Assembly (NCBI RefSeq): GCF_014397785.1
Contig: NZ_VZQQ01000033.1
Location: 1-64,000, forward strand
Length of the DNA stretch: 64,000 bases
Source: Paraburkholderia podalyriae
Lineage (GTDB): Bacteria; Pseudomonadota; Gammaproteobacteria; Burkholderiales; Burkholderiaceae
Reading direction: 5' to 3'
Each line of letters opens with the position of its first letter. The stretch's first letter is position 1. Under the pieces are notes generated by a model. That model had not been told where the DNA came from, did no database searches, and saw only the letters and a list, made by a program, of their open reading frames with translations. Made by a program: the position numbers and the translations under genes. This document shows, one piece after another, positions 31,901 to 41,489 of this stretch.

Positions 31901-33310
31901 TTAAATCTTCGGATGCTGGTCGCGAACCGGGCTGACAGATTCAAGCAGTGACGCTAGATGGAGGATGGTGGATTCCGCCTGCCAGCTGCCAACGATCTGG
32001 ACGTTGATCGGCAACCCATCGTTACTCGTACCGAATCGCATTGAAATGCCGGGCAAGCCCGTGACGTTGAGGGGAACGGTTGCGCCTTGGAGATACGTCG
32101 CGTCCACGGTCTGGCCGTTGATGGTGAATGTGTCTGCACCGTGTTTGTGTGCAGGGATCGGCAGGACGTGGGTGATCAATGCGTCGTACTTCTTGAAGTA
32201 TTCGGCGTAGCCGTCCCGCAGACGCTCAGCGGCCTGTTCGGCGTCGATATAGTCCTTCATGGAAGTGTCAGCCAATGCAAGCATTGTTCTCGCCATCTTG
32301 TAAAGCTCGTCCTGACCATGCCCGGCGGTGGCTTCCGCAAAGGCGGGCTTCATCTCCATGACGTGCAGACGGTTGAACACATCGAGAGCGAAGTCACGCC
32401 CAAGCGCAGGAATACGGACGGGCTCCACGAGGCAGCCTATGCCCTTGAGCGCTTCCGCCGCCGCCTGGACGGTCGCGGCGACTTCGGGGTCGACCGGTCC
32501 GAATCCCGGTTCAACCATCCAGCCTACTCTCAACTGGCGATCATGCGAACGGCCGAGGCCTGCATCGAACTGCACGGTGCTGCTCGCAAAAGCGTCCTGC
32601 CCGTCGGGGCCTGACAACTGCGAGAAAGCGAGTGCAAGGTCGCGGATGCTACGGGCCATTGGACCTACATGCCAAAACCGGCGCGGTGCACGGGGCCAAA
32701 TGCCGGTCATTGGTACTCGCCCGTGAGTAGCCTTCAGCGAGACGATGCCTGTCTGCGCGGCCGGCCCACGCACCGAGATGGCGAGATCAGTGCCGAGTCC
32801 CAGCGGCGACATACCTGCTGCGATGGCCGCCGATTCGCCGCCGCTTGACCCACCGGGTGTTCTGTCAAGATCCCAGGGATTGTTGGAACGCCCGCTAAGC
32901 AGGTTGTCACTCTCGATCCAGTAGGAGAACTCGGGCAGATTGGTTTTTGCCAACAGGATGCCGCCTGCCTGTTTCATCCGTGCGACGCTGGTTGCATCGG
33001 CGCCAGGGACGCGTCCTTTGAAGATGGGCGAGCCACGCTGAGTCGGCACACCGGCAGTGTCGATCGAGTCTTTGGAAGTAAAGGGGACGCCGTGCAGCGG
33101 CCCGAGTTCTTGTCCAGAGAGCACAGCCGCTTCGGCAGCTTTTGCGGCCTTCATCGCGTCACCCGCGACCGTAACAATCGCGTTGACCTTGGGATCGACC
33201 GCTTCGATCCGGTCGAGGTGTGCCTGCACGACTTCTACCGGCGAGATTTCCTGATTGCGGATCAGTTCAGCCAATCGCGTTGCGTCCTGAAAAAAGATTT
33301 CTGCGCTCAT
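31901..33310 (-). CDS. Amidase signature family enzyme
   Basis: The 469-residue enzyme has Lys80 (GVPFTSKDSIDTAG), the serine pair in RTPGGSSGGESAAIAAG (155-156) and Ser179 in the nucleophile region (GTDLAISVRGPA). In most family members this region reads GTDxGGSIRxPA, so the AIS and RGP positions are atypical. It hydrolyses an amide of unknown nature. GGAGGACG lies before the ATG at 33308-33310. It is divergent from the TetR gene, with two palindromic operators between. Confidence 0.88.
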   Translation of the reverse strand: MSAEIFFQDATRLAELIRNQEISPVEVVQAHLDRIEAVDPKVNAIVTVAGDAMKAAKAAEAAVLSGQELGPLHGVPFTSKDSIDTAGVPTQRGSPIFKGRVPGADATSVARMKQAGGILLAKTNLPEFSYWIESDNLLSGRSNNPWDLDRTPGGSSGGESAAIAAGMSPLGLGTDLAISVRGPAAQTGIVSLKATHGRVPMTGIWPRAPRRFWHVGPMARSIRDLALAFSQLSGPDGQDAFASSTVQFDAGLGRSHDRQLRVGWMVEPGFGPVDPEVAATVQAAAEALKGIGCLVEPVRIPALGRDFALDVFNRLHVMEMKPAFAEATAGHGQDELYKMARTMLALADTSMKDYIDAEQAAERLRDGYAEYFKKYDALITHVLPIPAHKHGADTFTINGQTVDATYLQGATVPLNVTGLPGISMRFGTSNDGLPINVQIVGSWQAESTILHLASLLESVSPVRDQHPKI

Positions 33311-33357
33311 AACGTCCTCCGACGGTTGGTTGAAGCAAAACTGGAAGACCACCCTAG

Positions 33358-33440
33358 CTAACGTTCGTTAGGCATTCACCGCGTTAAAAAAGCCGACGAT
33401 TGATCGGCTCAGCTGCGGTTTCCTACCTAACGTTTGTTAG
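33358..33440. promoter_or_regulatory. Paired TetR-type operators between amidase and regulator
   Basis: CTAACGTTCGTTAG (33358-33371) and CTAACGTTTGTTAG (33427-33440), 69 bases apart. Both are inverted repeats (arms CTAAC/GTTAG). One lies close to each divergent gene start, fitting repression of the amidase and autoregulation by the TetR-family protein. No -10 box was assigned with confidence. Confidence 0.7.
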
Positions 33441-33495
33441 ACACCACCCTAGGCGCTACAATCGGTGTTGTCAACATTTTTTGCGGAGACCTGCC

Positions 33496-34071
33496 TTGAA
33501 GAACCAAGCCGTTGGGAGCTCGAGCGACAAAATTGTCGTCGCGGCTACAAGAATGGCGCAGGCCCGCGGCTACGGCGGGCTCAGCATTCGTGACCTTGCG
33601 CAGGAGGTTGGTATCAAGGCTGCAAGCATCTACCATCACTTTGCTAGCAAGGCCGACCTGGCCGCGGCCGTCGCCAGACGTTATTGGGAAGACTCTGCGG
33701 CAGTGCTCGAAGCGCTTGCGACCGCGTCGGCGGATCCGCTGCTCAGCCTGCGTCGATATCCGGAAACGTTTCGCAAGTCGCTCGAGAGCGACAACCGCAT
33801 GTGCCTGAGCAGCTTCATGGCCGCCGAGTATGACGATCTGCCTGAAGGGGTGAGGATAGAGGTTCAGGCTTTTGCGGATGTAAACGTCGCGTGGCTGGAG
33901 AAAGTTCTGGGAGAGGCGGGGATCGTCGACCCCGAGCAGACCCGTCGACGTGCCTGCGCAATCTATGCGGCGGTCGCCGGTGCGCAGCTTATCGCGCGCG
34001 GTCGCGCAGACATTGCACTATTCGACGCGCTGATCGAAAGTTACAGGCAGGCCGGGCTGTTGCCTGGTTGA
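33496..34071 (+). CDS. TetR-family transcriptional repressor
   Basis: The 191-residue protein has the TetR N-terminal helix-turn-helix (GGLSIRDLAQEVGIKAASIY, HHFASKADLAAAVARR) and a C-terminal ligand-binding domain of the TetR_C type with conserved RMCLSSFMAAEYDDLP. No ATG lies near the expected start; TTG 33496-33498 has GGAGA eight bases upstream and gives a normal N-terminus. It probably represses the divergent amidase through the CTAACG-type palindromes. Confidence 0.88.
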   Translation: MKNQAVGSSSDKIVVAATRMAQARGYGGLSIRDLAQEVGIKAASIYHHFASKADLAAAVARRYWEDSAAVLEALATASADPLLSLRRYPETFRKSLESDNRMCLSSFMAAEYDDLPEGVRIEVQAFADVNVAWLEKVLGEAGIVDPEQTRRRACAIYAAVAGAQLIARGRADIALFDALIESYRQAGLLPG

Positions 34072-34900
34072 CGCTTCACCTTACGCGTATAGACGCGACA
34101 ATTGCGGAAACATGCTGCGGAACGATCAATAGCTAACCGGCGCGCTCTCGGCGTCGATCGGCGAATCGATCGAGCCGGTGTTGCCGGGACGCTGGTTGCG
34201 CCAACGACGCCAGGTCCGCGTTTGCCCCCGCGAACTGAGTGACCGCTAAGCAGTACGACGAGGGGCTGTTGTGGGTCGGCACGAGGCAAAACGCATCGGG
34301 CAGCACGCGGCCATGATGGGTCATTCGCGTCGTGACGGCGAATGGCTGCTCGCCGGACCCATACCGGCCATCCACACTACAGAGATCGACGAAACGGCAA
34401 TGCATGTTATCGGTTGTAGTCGTGCAGCACTCGTCCGTAAGGCAGTGTCAGGTCGGCAATGAAGTGAACGGAGCGACGATGCGCCTGACCGGCAAGTCCG
34501 ACACAGGCGCATTGACGTGTGGTAGCAGAGCAAGCCGCGCTGGTCCTGACGATGCTCCTGGATGCCCATCAGGTTGCCCTGCGACGTACGCCGGACCGGC
34601 TACTCGCTTGCGAGACGTCATTAATCCACAAGTTAACTAATCAGTCAGACTGCCTTAACCCCAACGGCTTTTTGGTAACTAATACTTTTCAAACGGCAGG
34701 CGAACACACCTGCCGTCACGCACGTCGGCAGTCTCCCGCCGAGCCGCAGAAAGTAACGCCACTACCCGTCGATACTCCGTTGGGCAGATACGCGTCCGAT
34801 GCCATTGAGAGTGACCCAGGAACGAGTACCTGATGAAAAGTCTGCGCATCGGCACTCTTGGTTTCGCGATCAAGTCGAACCGAGTTGCGCCCCGTGTTCG
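34072..34900. other. Long stretch without a recognisable gene
   Basis: About 830 bases. A frame at 34271-34462 (EWLLAGPIPAIHTTEIDETA) and one around 34515-34648 (AALVLTMLLDAHQVALRRTP) read protein-like for 40-50 residues but lack starts, ribosome sites and known motifs; they may be debris of the gene cut short at the downstream MFS fragment. Confidence 0.35.
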
Positions 34901-34919
34901 CTGGGAAGTATTCAGTGTC

Positions 34920-35444
34920 CACGTCCGGCTGATCACCGCAGTTCCATTTGCGGTATCGGCAGTGATGTTTCTGTTGTGGGGACAATATGCCCGACGTTCC
35001 TCGTTCAGCGCCTGGCACGTCGCAATTTCCACGGCGTTGGGCGGCTTGTTGTTCGCCGCTGCGCTGGATCTTTCGTCGCGTTATGAGGTGATGGCCGCTT
35101 TCATCCTCTGGGGCGGTTGGCGTCTATACCCACATGCATCGTTCTGGCAGTTGCCGCCTCGCTATCTGAACAACGCGGCGGCTGCGCCCGGCATCGGCCT
35201 TGTCAATATCATCGGCACGCTGGCCGGCATCCTCGGACCTTACGCAACGGGCTGGCTGCACAGCCTTACCGGCCCCGATCGCGTTCCGATGCTCGGTGTT
35301 GCCGCGCTGATGTGCGTCTCGGCAACCACAGTAGTATTCGCGGACCGCGCCAACCGCGCGGCGGCCCGCCAGCAGCCGCGCCCCGGCGCAGTACTCCTTG
35401 AGCCCGGCCGCGCTCTGACTCTCCGGCTGGCACACGCTGGTTAG
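34920..35444 (+). pseudogene. C-terminal fragment of an MFS transporter
   Basis: From VRLITAVPFAVSAVMFLLWG through SFWQLPPRYLNNAAAAPGIG and NIIGTLAGILGPYATGWLHS to the end, this is the second half of an anion:cation symporter-type MFS protein (tartrate/hydroxyphenylacetate group). The first six helices are missing and the frame before about 34920 does not match. The SFW-LPxxYL and NxxGxxxGxxGPxxxG motifs are well kept, so the loss is recent. Confidence 0.75.
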
Positions 35445-35498
35445 CGCACGTGCGAAACGCTCCAGGATTGAACTATTCACAAACAGAGGTTTAATACG

Positions 35499-36470
35499 AT
35501 GCGAAATGATGTCAAGCTGATTCTTCTCGACAAACACCAAGTCGAGGCGTTGTCAAAGCCTGACGATGTCGTCGAAGCGGTACGGGAGGCGTTTGCTCTG
35601 CACAGCGCGGGCGAAGGGCGTGTCTTTCCTGTTGTCAGGGAGGCGCTCGTGACGGGTGGCGTATTTGGAATCAAATCGGGCGACGTACAGTCGCAAGGCC
35701 TGCTCGGCTTTAAGGCTGCGGGTTTCTGGCCGGCAAACCGCGGCGTGGGCGGCGAACCGCACCAGGCCACCATCATGTTGATCGATCCCAAGACCGGCCG
35801 GCCTGTATGCGTGATCGACGGCAACGCAATCACGACCATGCGCACGGGTGCGGCAGGTGCTTTGGGATTGACACTCTTCGCGCGTGCGGACAGCACCCGC
35901 CTGTGCGTTTTTGGCACGGGCGTACAGGCGCGAGTTCAGGTCACATTCGCGCTGCGTGTGCTAAAGCAGCTTTCCTCCATTCGCTATGTCACCGTGGACG
36001 CTCAGCGCGATGCTTCGTTTGAAGCGCATTTCACCGGACACTGCGAAGTGTCGCATGCGACCGACCATAACGCCGCAGTTGCCGAAAGCGATGTGGTGAT
36101 CACCGCGACTCCAGGCTTCGGGCCGCTCTTCAACGCGGCGGCGGTTCGACCCGGGACTCACCTCAACTGCGTCGGTGCCGACACCAAAGGCAAACGTGAA
36201 CTTCCCGAAGGCTTGCTGATGCGCAGTCGCGTTTTCGTCGACGACCGGACCCAGGCGCGAGAAATCGGCGAGACTCAATGGGCGCCGGGCACCGTATCTA
36301 TCGAGATCGGCGATGTGATCACCGGCCGGGTCCAGACAAACCGGCAGCCGGACGACATCACGCTGTTCGACATGACGGGTATTGCCCTGCAAGACCTGAC
36401 GGTGGCACGCCTGCTTCATCAGCGCGCCTGCGAAACAAGCACGGCAACGTCGTTGGCGTGGCCCTGGTAA
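35499..36470 (+). CDS. Ornithine cyclodeaminase / mu-crystallin family enzyme
   Basis: The 323-residue protein has the family core: GVFGIKSGDVQSQGLLGFKA, the proline/NAD loop PVCVIDGNAITTMRTGAAGA, the Rossmann motif LCVFGTGVQARVQ and HLNCVGADTKGKRELP. Members act as ornithine cyclodeaminase, as NAD(P)H-dependent reductases of cyclic imino acids (pyrroline-2-carboxylate), or in opine or hydroxy-amino acid catabolism; sequence alone does not decide. AGAGG precedes the ATG. Followed on the same strand by the class II aldolase gene, with about 207 bases between. Confidence 0.85.
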   Translation: MRNDVKLILLDKHQVEALSKPDDVVEAVREAFALHSAGEGRVFPVVREALVTGGVFGIKSGDVQSQGLLGFKAAGFWPANRGVGGEPHQATIMLIDPKTGRPVCVIDGNAITTMRTGAAGALGLTLFARADSTRLCVFGTGVQARVQVTFALRVLKQLSSIRYVTVDAQRDASFEAHFTGHCEVSHATDHNAAVAESDVVITATPGFGPLFNAAAVRPGTHLNCVGADTKGKRELPEGLLMRSRVFVDDRTQAREIGETQWAPGTVSIEIGDVITGRVQTNRQPDDITLFDMTGIALQDLTVARLLHQRACETSTATSLAWPW

Positions 36471-36677
36471 TATCATTGGGTCATAGACCACAAGCACAGG
36501 CCGTCAGCCCAAGTCCAGCACCGATCAGGCCGATTAGTTCGTCGATGGACAATACGGTTAGGCGGCCACACTCAACTTTCCAAAGGAGCGGTACGTCGAA
36601 CGCTTGCGCAATGTCGTTGAGCCTGCCCTGCGACTCAATTGCACACCTCGCAACTAAGAGACGTCCGGGTAAAGAAT

Positions 36678-37475
36678 ATGGATGACGTGACTTCCACAGA
36701 TTCCACGATAGGTTCAAATTCACGCCAGACGTCTGATGAATTGAAATCTCCTGCCATCCAGCAGGCGCGTCTCGATCTCGCTGCGTGCTTTCGCATGGCC
36801 GCGCGGCTCGGCCTTCATGAAGGCATTTGCAACCACTTCTCCGCGCTCGTGCCGGGACACCCGAGGCTCTTTCTGGTCAACCCGCTCGGTTACGCATTCG
36901 ATGAAATCACCGCTTCCAGCCTGCTGATCTGCAATTTTGACGGTGAGGTTCTCGCTGGAAAAGGGGAGCCCGAAAGCACGGCTTTTCATATTCATGGGCA
37001 GGTGCATCTGCACCATCCACATGCCGTTGCATGCTTTCATACGCACATGCCGAACGCAACCGCCCTGTCGATGCTCGAAGGGCCCCCGTTGCGATGGGCG
37101 GGTCAGACATCACTGAGGTTTTACGGCCGGCTCGCGGTGGAGGAGCGTTTCGGCGGCCTCGCGTTGGACAACCGTGAAGGCGAACGCATGGCAGCCGCAC
37201 TCGGGAGCGCGAACGTGATCTTTTTGAAAAATCATGGCGTCATGGTCGCTGCCCGAAGCATCGCGCAAGCCTGGGACGACCTCTACTATCTCGAACGGGT
37301 TTGCGAAGTGGAACGCCTCGCGCTGTCAACGGGCGTGCCTCTGAAACCGGTCGATCCACAGATCGCGCGATTGACCTTCGAACAAATGGAGTCCGGCGCC
37401 GAGGAAGCCAGTCAGCTACATCTTGAGAGCATCAAACGCAGGCTCGATAAGCTGGAACCTGACTACCGGGACTAA
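36678..37475 (+). CDS. Class II aldolase/adducin family protein
   Basis: The 265-residue protein has the zinc-aldolase fold: GLHEGICNHFSALVPGHP, the metal histidines in CFHTHMPNATALSM, and FLKNHGVMVAA. Family members cleave or decarboxylate sugar phosphates or hydroxy acids (AraD/FucA-like, or decarboxylase-type). The start is set at ATG 36678; ribosome-site support is weak and a TTG at 36639 would give a longer form. With the OCD gene it forms a plus-strand pair facing the LysR gene. Confidence 0.82.
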   Translation: MDDVTSTDSTIGSNSRQTSDELKSPAIQQARLDLAACFRMAARLGLHEGICNHFSALVPGHPRLFLVNPLGYAFDEITASSLLICNFDGEVLAGKGEPESTAFHIHGQVHLHHPHAVACFHTHMPNATALSMLEGPPLRWAGQTSLRFYGRLAVEERFGGLALDNREGERMAAALGSANVIFLKNHGVMVAARSIAQAWDDLYYLERVCEVERLALSTGVPLKPVDPQIARLTFEQMESGAEEASQLHLESIKRRLDKLEPDYRD

Positions 37476-37526
37476 CCTGAGTCATGGTGTTTGAGAGTGA
37501 CGGCATACCGTTGCGGTCACATCCCG

Positions 37527-38519
37527 TCAGACGGCAGTCGCGCGAGCGCCCGAGCCATCGGCACGCGGGTCCTTTGCACACTTGCCGCGCTCGGGATGCT
37601 CGCTGCCATTTCGCGGGAGCCAAGGCTGCTGCAACACCGAGGCATGGAGAAGCTCAAGAAAACGAGTTGCGCGCAGCGAGCGCCCATGCCGCGAACTGAT
37701 CAGCGCGACGATATCCGCGTCCGGTTGCGTCCATGCACCGAGCAGTGGGACAAGCCGCCCCGCGTTCAGGTGTTCGGCGACATCCCACTCGGAACGTGAA
37801 ATGATCCCGAGTCCGGCCAGTGCCCAATCGCGCACGGTGCCACCATCATTGCTCGTCATGACCGGTTCGATACGGACGTTCGCCGGTGCACCATGATCTT
37901 TCGGCGTGAAGCGCCACATCGTCACGTCTTCATCGTTTTCACGCAGCGCGATACAGTCATGCGCGCGCAGATCGTCCGGATACCGCAGTTCGCCGCGCCG
38001 GGCCAGATAGCAGGGCGCGGCGCACAGGATGCGGCGGTTAGGTGCAAGGCGCCGGCTGACAAGCGACGAATCGCGCAATTCGCCGATATGTACCATTAGG
38101 TCCCACATATCGTCTGAGATGCTCGCGGGACGATCGGATAGCATGAGGCTTGCGTTGACTTCCGGATAAAGGGTGCGAAATTCAGCAATGGCAGGCGCGA
38201 CATAACGCTGCCCGAAACCGAGCGGCGCGATCACCCGCAGATGTCCAGCCACCGAGCCGCGTCGCGATGCCAGCGTGTCCGCCAGATTGCCGATGTCATC
38301 GCAGATCCGGCGCGCATTGCTCGCAAGCAGTTCGCCCTCATCGGTGAGCACCATGCGCCGCCCCGATCGGTCGATTAACCGCATGCCCAAGCGCGCTTCA
38401 AGAAGACGGAGTCGCTGCGTGACCGCGGGCGGCGTGACGCCGAGCTTGCGCGCGGCGTCAGCGAGTGACGCCGCGTTCGTAAGCATAATGAAAAAGTGCA
38501 GGTCCTCGGTCGAGATCAT
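37527..38519 (-). CDS. LysR-family transcriptional regulator
   Basis: The 330-residue protein has the helix-turn-helix near the N-terminus (FFIMLTNAASLADAARKLGV, TPPAVTQRLRLLEARLG) and an effector domain (about 90-290). Its C-terminal 35 residues are rich in Arg, Lys and Gly and unusual. Start choice between ATG 38517-38519 and ATG 38577-38579 is uncertain, as neither has a clear ribosome site. Before the IS21-family insertion it would have lain next to the amino-acid catabolic operon, which it may control together with the OCD/aldolase pair. Confidence 0.85.
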   Translation of the reverse strand: MISTEDLHFFIMLTNAASLADAARKLGVTPPAVTQRLRLLEARLGMRLIDRSGRRMVLTDEGELLASNARRICDDIGNLADTLASRRGSVAGHLRVIAPLGFGQRYVAPAIAEFRTLYPEVNASLMLSDRPASISDDMWDLMVHIGELRDSSLVSRRLAPNRRILCAAPCYLARRGELRYPDDLRAHDCIALRENDEDVTMWRFTPKDHGAPANVRIEPVMTSNDGGTVRDWALAGLGIISRSEWDVAEHLNAGRLVPLLGAWTQPDADIVALISSRHGRSLRATRFLELLHASVLQQPWLPRNGSEHPERGKCAKDPRADGSGARATAV

Positions 38520-38807
38520 TGACTTGAGTGTGAGCGCAACAATCCGAGGATGGTAGTCTGCGGGTTTTTTGACCGCCATTGCTATCTGCGTTTGACACGA
38601 GAGATTCCTTGCGATCCGCCTGCGCAATTCGTCTGCTGATTTACAACGATGATGTCCGCTCAGCCCGGCCGGTCACCCAAATTCCTCCGGGTGTGGTCAC
38701 TTCAAACTCCCCCACCTTGCGGTCCGATCTGAGCAGACCGACGTCGCCGATCGCACCACGTAGCCGGACGTTATTTTTACCTCCTTGGCCAGCCCGGGAG
38801 GTGGGAG

Positions 38808-40442
38808 TTGAACGTCTTGAAGCCGCATCAGCAAAGTACGGTGTTCACGTTGCTGGAACTCAACAAGAGCCAGCGCGAGATTCATCGGATCACTGGAATC
38901 GACCGCAAGACGATCCGCCGTTACATGGCGATCTTCGCTGCACGCGCAAGCGCGTCCGCAAATTCCCCCACTCCGGCGACCATCGGATCGAGGCCACCAG
39001 ATCAAACTCCTCCACCCCCGCGACCACCGGCTTTTCAGGCCACGCCTGCCGAGCCGCGTAACTTCGATTTTGCCCGCTCGTTGTGCGAGCCTCACCGGCA
39101 ATGGATCGAAGAACCGGTTCGTCTGCAGCGAAACGCCCAAGCCATCTATCAGGATCTCGTCGACGAGTTCTCGTTTGCTGCGAGCTACGAGAGCGTCAAA
39201 CGGTTCGTGCGCGCACTGCGACACGTCGATCCCGAGCAATTCGACCGGCTCGATTTCCTGCCCGGCGAGGAGGCCCAGGTTGACTATGGCGAGGGCGCTC
39301 CGACCCGCGATCCAAAGACTGGACGTTATCGGCGACCGCGGCTATTTGTGATGACGTTGCGTTATTCGCGCCACAGTTTCCGGCGGGTTGTCTGGAAATC
39401 CGGGCAGGAGGTGTGGGCGCGACTGCACGAAGAAGCGTTCCGCTATTTCGGTGGTTGTGTTCATTACGTCGTCCTCGATAACCTCAAGGAAGGGGTTATC
39501 ACACCGGACCTGTACGAGCCGGAGATCAATCATCTTTACGCCGCGATGCTCGAGCACTATGGCGTGATCGCCGATCCTGCACGCATCCGCGATCCGAACA
39601 GGAAGGGTACGGTTGAGAACGCGATCCAGCATACGCAGGGCACCGCGCTGCGCGGGCGGAGTTTCGATTCTATCGAAGAGCAGAACGCGTTCCTTGTGCG
39701 CTGGGAGGCGAACTGGGCGTCGAAGCGCCTGCATGGGCGCGCCCGCCGTCAGGTCGAGTCGATGTTCGAGGAGGAGAAGCCGCACCTCCGGGCATTGCCG
39801 CTGACTGCATTCCGTTACTTCAAGCAGGTCGTTCGCACTGTCTCCGACGATACAACCATTCGTATCGACCACAGCTGGTACGCAGCCCGTCCTGCGGCGA
39901 TAGGCAGCACGGTGCTTGTGCGTGTCTTCGATTCAACCATTGAAGTTCGGGATCGACAGACACAAGCGCTGTTACGCATCCACCCGCGTTTCACGGAGCC
40001 CGGTCAACTGCTACTGCCCGAGGACGAGCGTCCGTTCAATCCGTCCCGGCAAACCGCCTTCCTGCTCTCAACCGCAGGCGACATCGGTCCGCAAACGAAG
40101 GCACTTTGCCAGCGAATGTTTGAAGCCCAGGGACGCGTTGGCCAGCGGGGCATGTGGGGCATCGTCGGTCTGGCAAAGAGATACCCGGCCCGCATCGTCG
40201 AGCAAGCCTGCAGCCAGGCACTGCAGTACCGCCTCCAATCCTACAAACAGGTTCGCAAGCTGGTCGAGCGACTGTTCGAGCAGGCACTGGAACAGCTTGA
40301 TCAGGCGCCCCAGGTCGCTTTGCCTCTTACCCAGAATCACGCGCTAATCCGTCCAGCGGCCGAATACGGTGAGCTGTTCAGCCTCGGCGCACGACAGCAA
40401 CTCAACCCATTGTCGTTGAACAACGGAGAGACCAACGAATGA
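38808..40442 (+). CDS. istA: IS21-family transposase IstA
   Basis: The 544-residue transposase has an N-terminal helix-turn-helix (LELNKSQREIHRITGIDRKT) and a DDE core with Asp in GEEAQVDYGEGAPTRD, Asp in YVVLDNLKEGVITPD and Glu in RKGTVENAIQHTQGTALRGR. A Mu-transposase-like C-terminal domain follows. The start is TTG 38808-38810 behind GGGAGGTGGGAG. Its stop overlaps the istB start. Residues 45-80 are an unusual Pro/Thr/Ser-rich linker. Confidence 0.92.
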   Translation: MNVLKPHQQSTVFTLLELNKSQREIHRITGIDRKTIRRYMAIFAARASASANSPTPATIGSRPPDQTPPPPRPPAFQATPAEPRNFDFARSLCEPHRQWIEEPVRLQRNAQAIYQDLVDEFSFAASYESVKRFVRALRHVDPEQFDRLDFLPGEEAQVDYGEGAPTRDPKTGRYRRPRLFVMTLRYSRHSFRRVVWKSGQEVWARLHEEAFRYFGGCVHYVVLDNLKEGVITPDLYEPEINHLYAAMLEHYGVIADPARIRDPNRKGTVENAIQHTQGTALRGRSFDSIEEQNAFLVRWEANWASKRLHGRARRQVESMFEEEKPHLRALPLTAFRYFKQVVRTVSDDTTIRIDHSWYAARPAAIGSTVLVRVFDSTIEVRDRQTQALLRIHPRFTEPGQLLLPEDERPFNPSRQTAFLLSTAGDIGPQTKALCQRMFEAQGRVGQRGMWGIVGLAKRYPARIVEQACSQALQYRLQSYKQVRKLVERLFEQALEQLDQAPQVALPLTQNHALIRPAAEYGELFSLGARQQLNPLSLNNGETNE

Positions 40443-41209
40443 CCATGTCGATGCCCGAAATCGAGCGTTCGCTCAAACAGCTCCACCTGTCCGGCGTGCG
40501 CGACACGCTGGAGACCCGCATACTGCAGGCACAGGCGGCAAGTCAACCGTTCATCGAAACCTTCTCGATCATTCTGCAGGACGAACTGGATCGTCGTCAG
40601 TCCCGGCTGATCGATCGTCGGCATAAACAGTCGGGCCTTGACGAGAAGCTCACGTTCGCCGAGTTTGACTGGACATTCAATCCAAAACTCCCTCGGCAGG
40701 CCTGTCTGGAGTTGCGAACGCTGAAGTTCGTTTCCGCTGGCGAGAACGCACTTCTCATCGGCAAACCCGGCACTGGCAAATCGCACATCGCGAAGGCCGT
40801 CGCGAATCAGGCTGTTCTGCAAGGCTATAAGGTCCAGTATCTCGAAACCGACGACTTCTTCGCCCGCTTCAATCTCAGCGAGCCCGAGCAGCAGGAGAAA
40901 CGCCTGCGCAACATTCTCGACTGCGATCTGCTAGTTCTGGACGACCTGTTCCTGTCGCGATCGATTCCAGACGCCGCCGGTGCGCTGCTGCAGACCCTCG
41001 TTCATCAACGATACAAACTACGCCGCAGCACCATGGTCACGTCCAACCGCGTCGTCCAGGACTGGGGCGCCTACCTCGGCGATAACACCATGAGCAGCAC
41101 CATTCTCGACCGACTTATGCACCACTGTCACTCGCTTGAATTCGACGGCCGAAGTTACCGGCTGAAGGAGGCTGCTGAAACTCTTGCGCGCAAAACCAAA
41201 GCGAGCTAA
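40439..41209 (+). CDS. istB: IS21-family AAA+ ATPase IstB
   Basis: The 256-residue helper ATPase has Walker A in LLIGKPGTGKSHIAKAVANQ, Walker B in LLVLDDLF and the sensor motif MVTSNRVVQDW. IstB forms oligomers on DNA and stimulates IstA-mediated transposition. Frame is intact and overlaps istA by four bases. Confidence 0.93.
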   Translation: MTMSMPEIERSLKQLHLSGVRDTLETRILQAQAASQPFIETFSIILQDELDRRQSRLIDRRHKQSGLDEKLTFAEFDWTFNPKLPRQACLELRTLKFVSAGENALLIGKPGTGKSHIAKAVANQAVLQGYKVQYLETDDFFARFNLSEPEQQEKRLRNILDCDLLVLDDLFLSRSIPDAAGALLQTLVHQRYKLRRSTMVTSNRVVQDWGAYLGDNTMSSTILDRLMHHCHSLEFDGRSYRLKEAAETLARKTKAS

Positions 41210-41489
41210 AAAACAATCTTGTCCTGCTGCCGGATGGAGGAGTTTGCGCGACCACAAGTGGGGGAGTTTGAAGTGACCATCCGGGCGCTCAGCCCAGCCG
41301 ACCCTCAATCACGCGAGTTCCGCAAGACCATCGACCCGCACCTGACACATTCGCGCGAGTGACTGCAGAGCGCGCGAGGCCGTGTCCCGGCTCAATGGCG
41401 CACGGCCTCTGATATGACTTCGGGTGCGGCCACTTCACGAAAACAACCTCGCCGCCGCGTTGTTCGCCGAAATGCAAGCGGCGAGCGTG

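Larger units (their letters stand above)
38694..41279 (+). mobile_element. IS21-family insertion sequence, intact
   Basis: The ends are inverted repeats of at least 22 bases starting TGGTCACTTCAAACTCCCCC. Flanking octamers TCCGGGTG (38686-38693) and TCCGGGCG (41280-41287) look like an 8-bp target duplication with one mismatch. Contains istA and istB, both unbroken, with the typical ATGA overlap. It separates the LysR gene from the FAH-aap operon. Confidence 0.9.

Noticed and set aside
30786..31904. 372-codon plus-strand frame over the IS630 element
   Set aside because: Antisense shadow of an intact DDE transposase.
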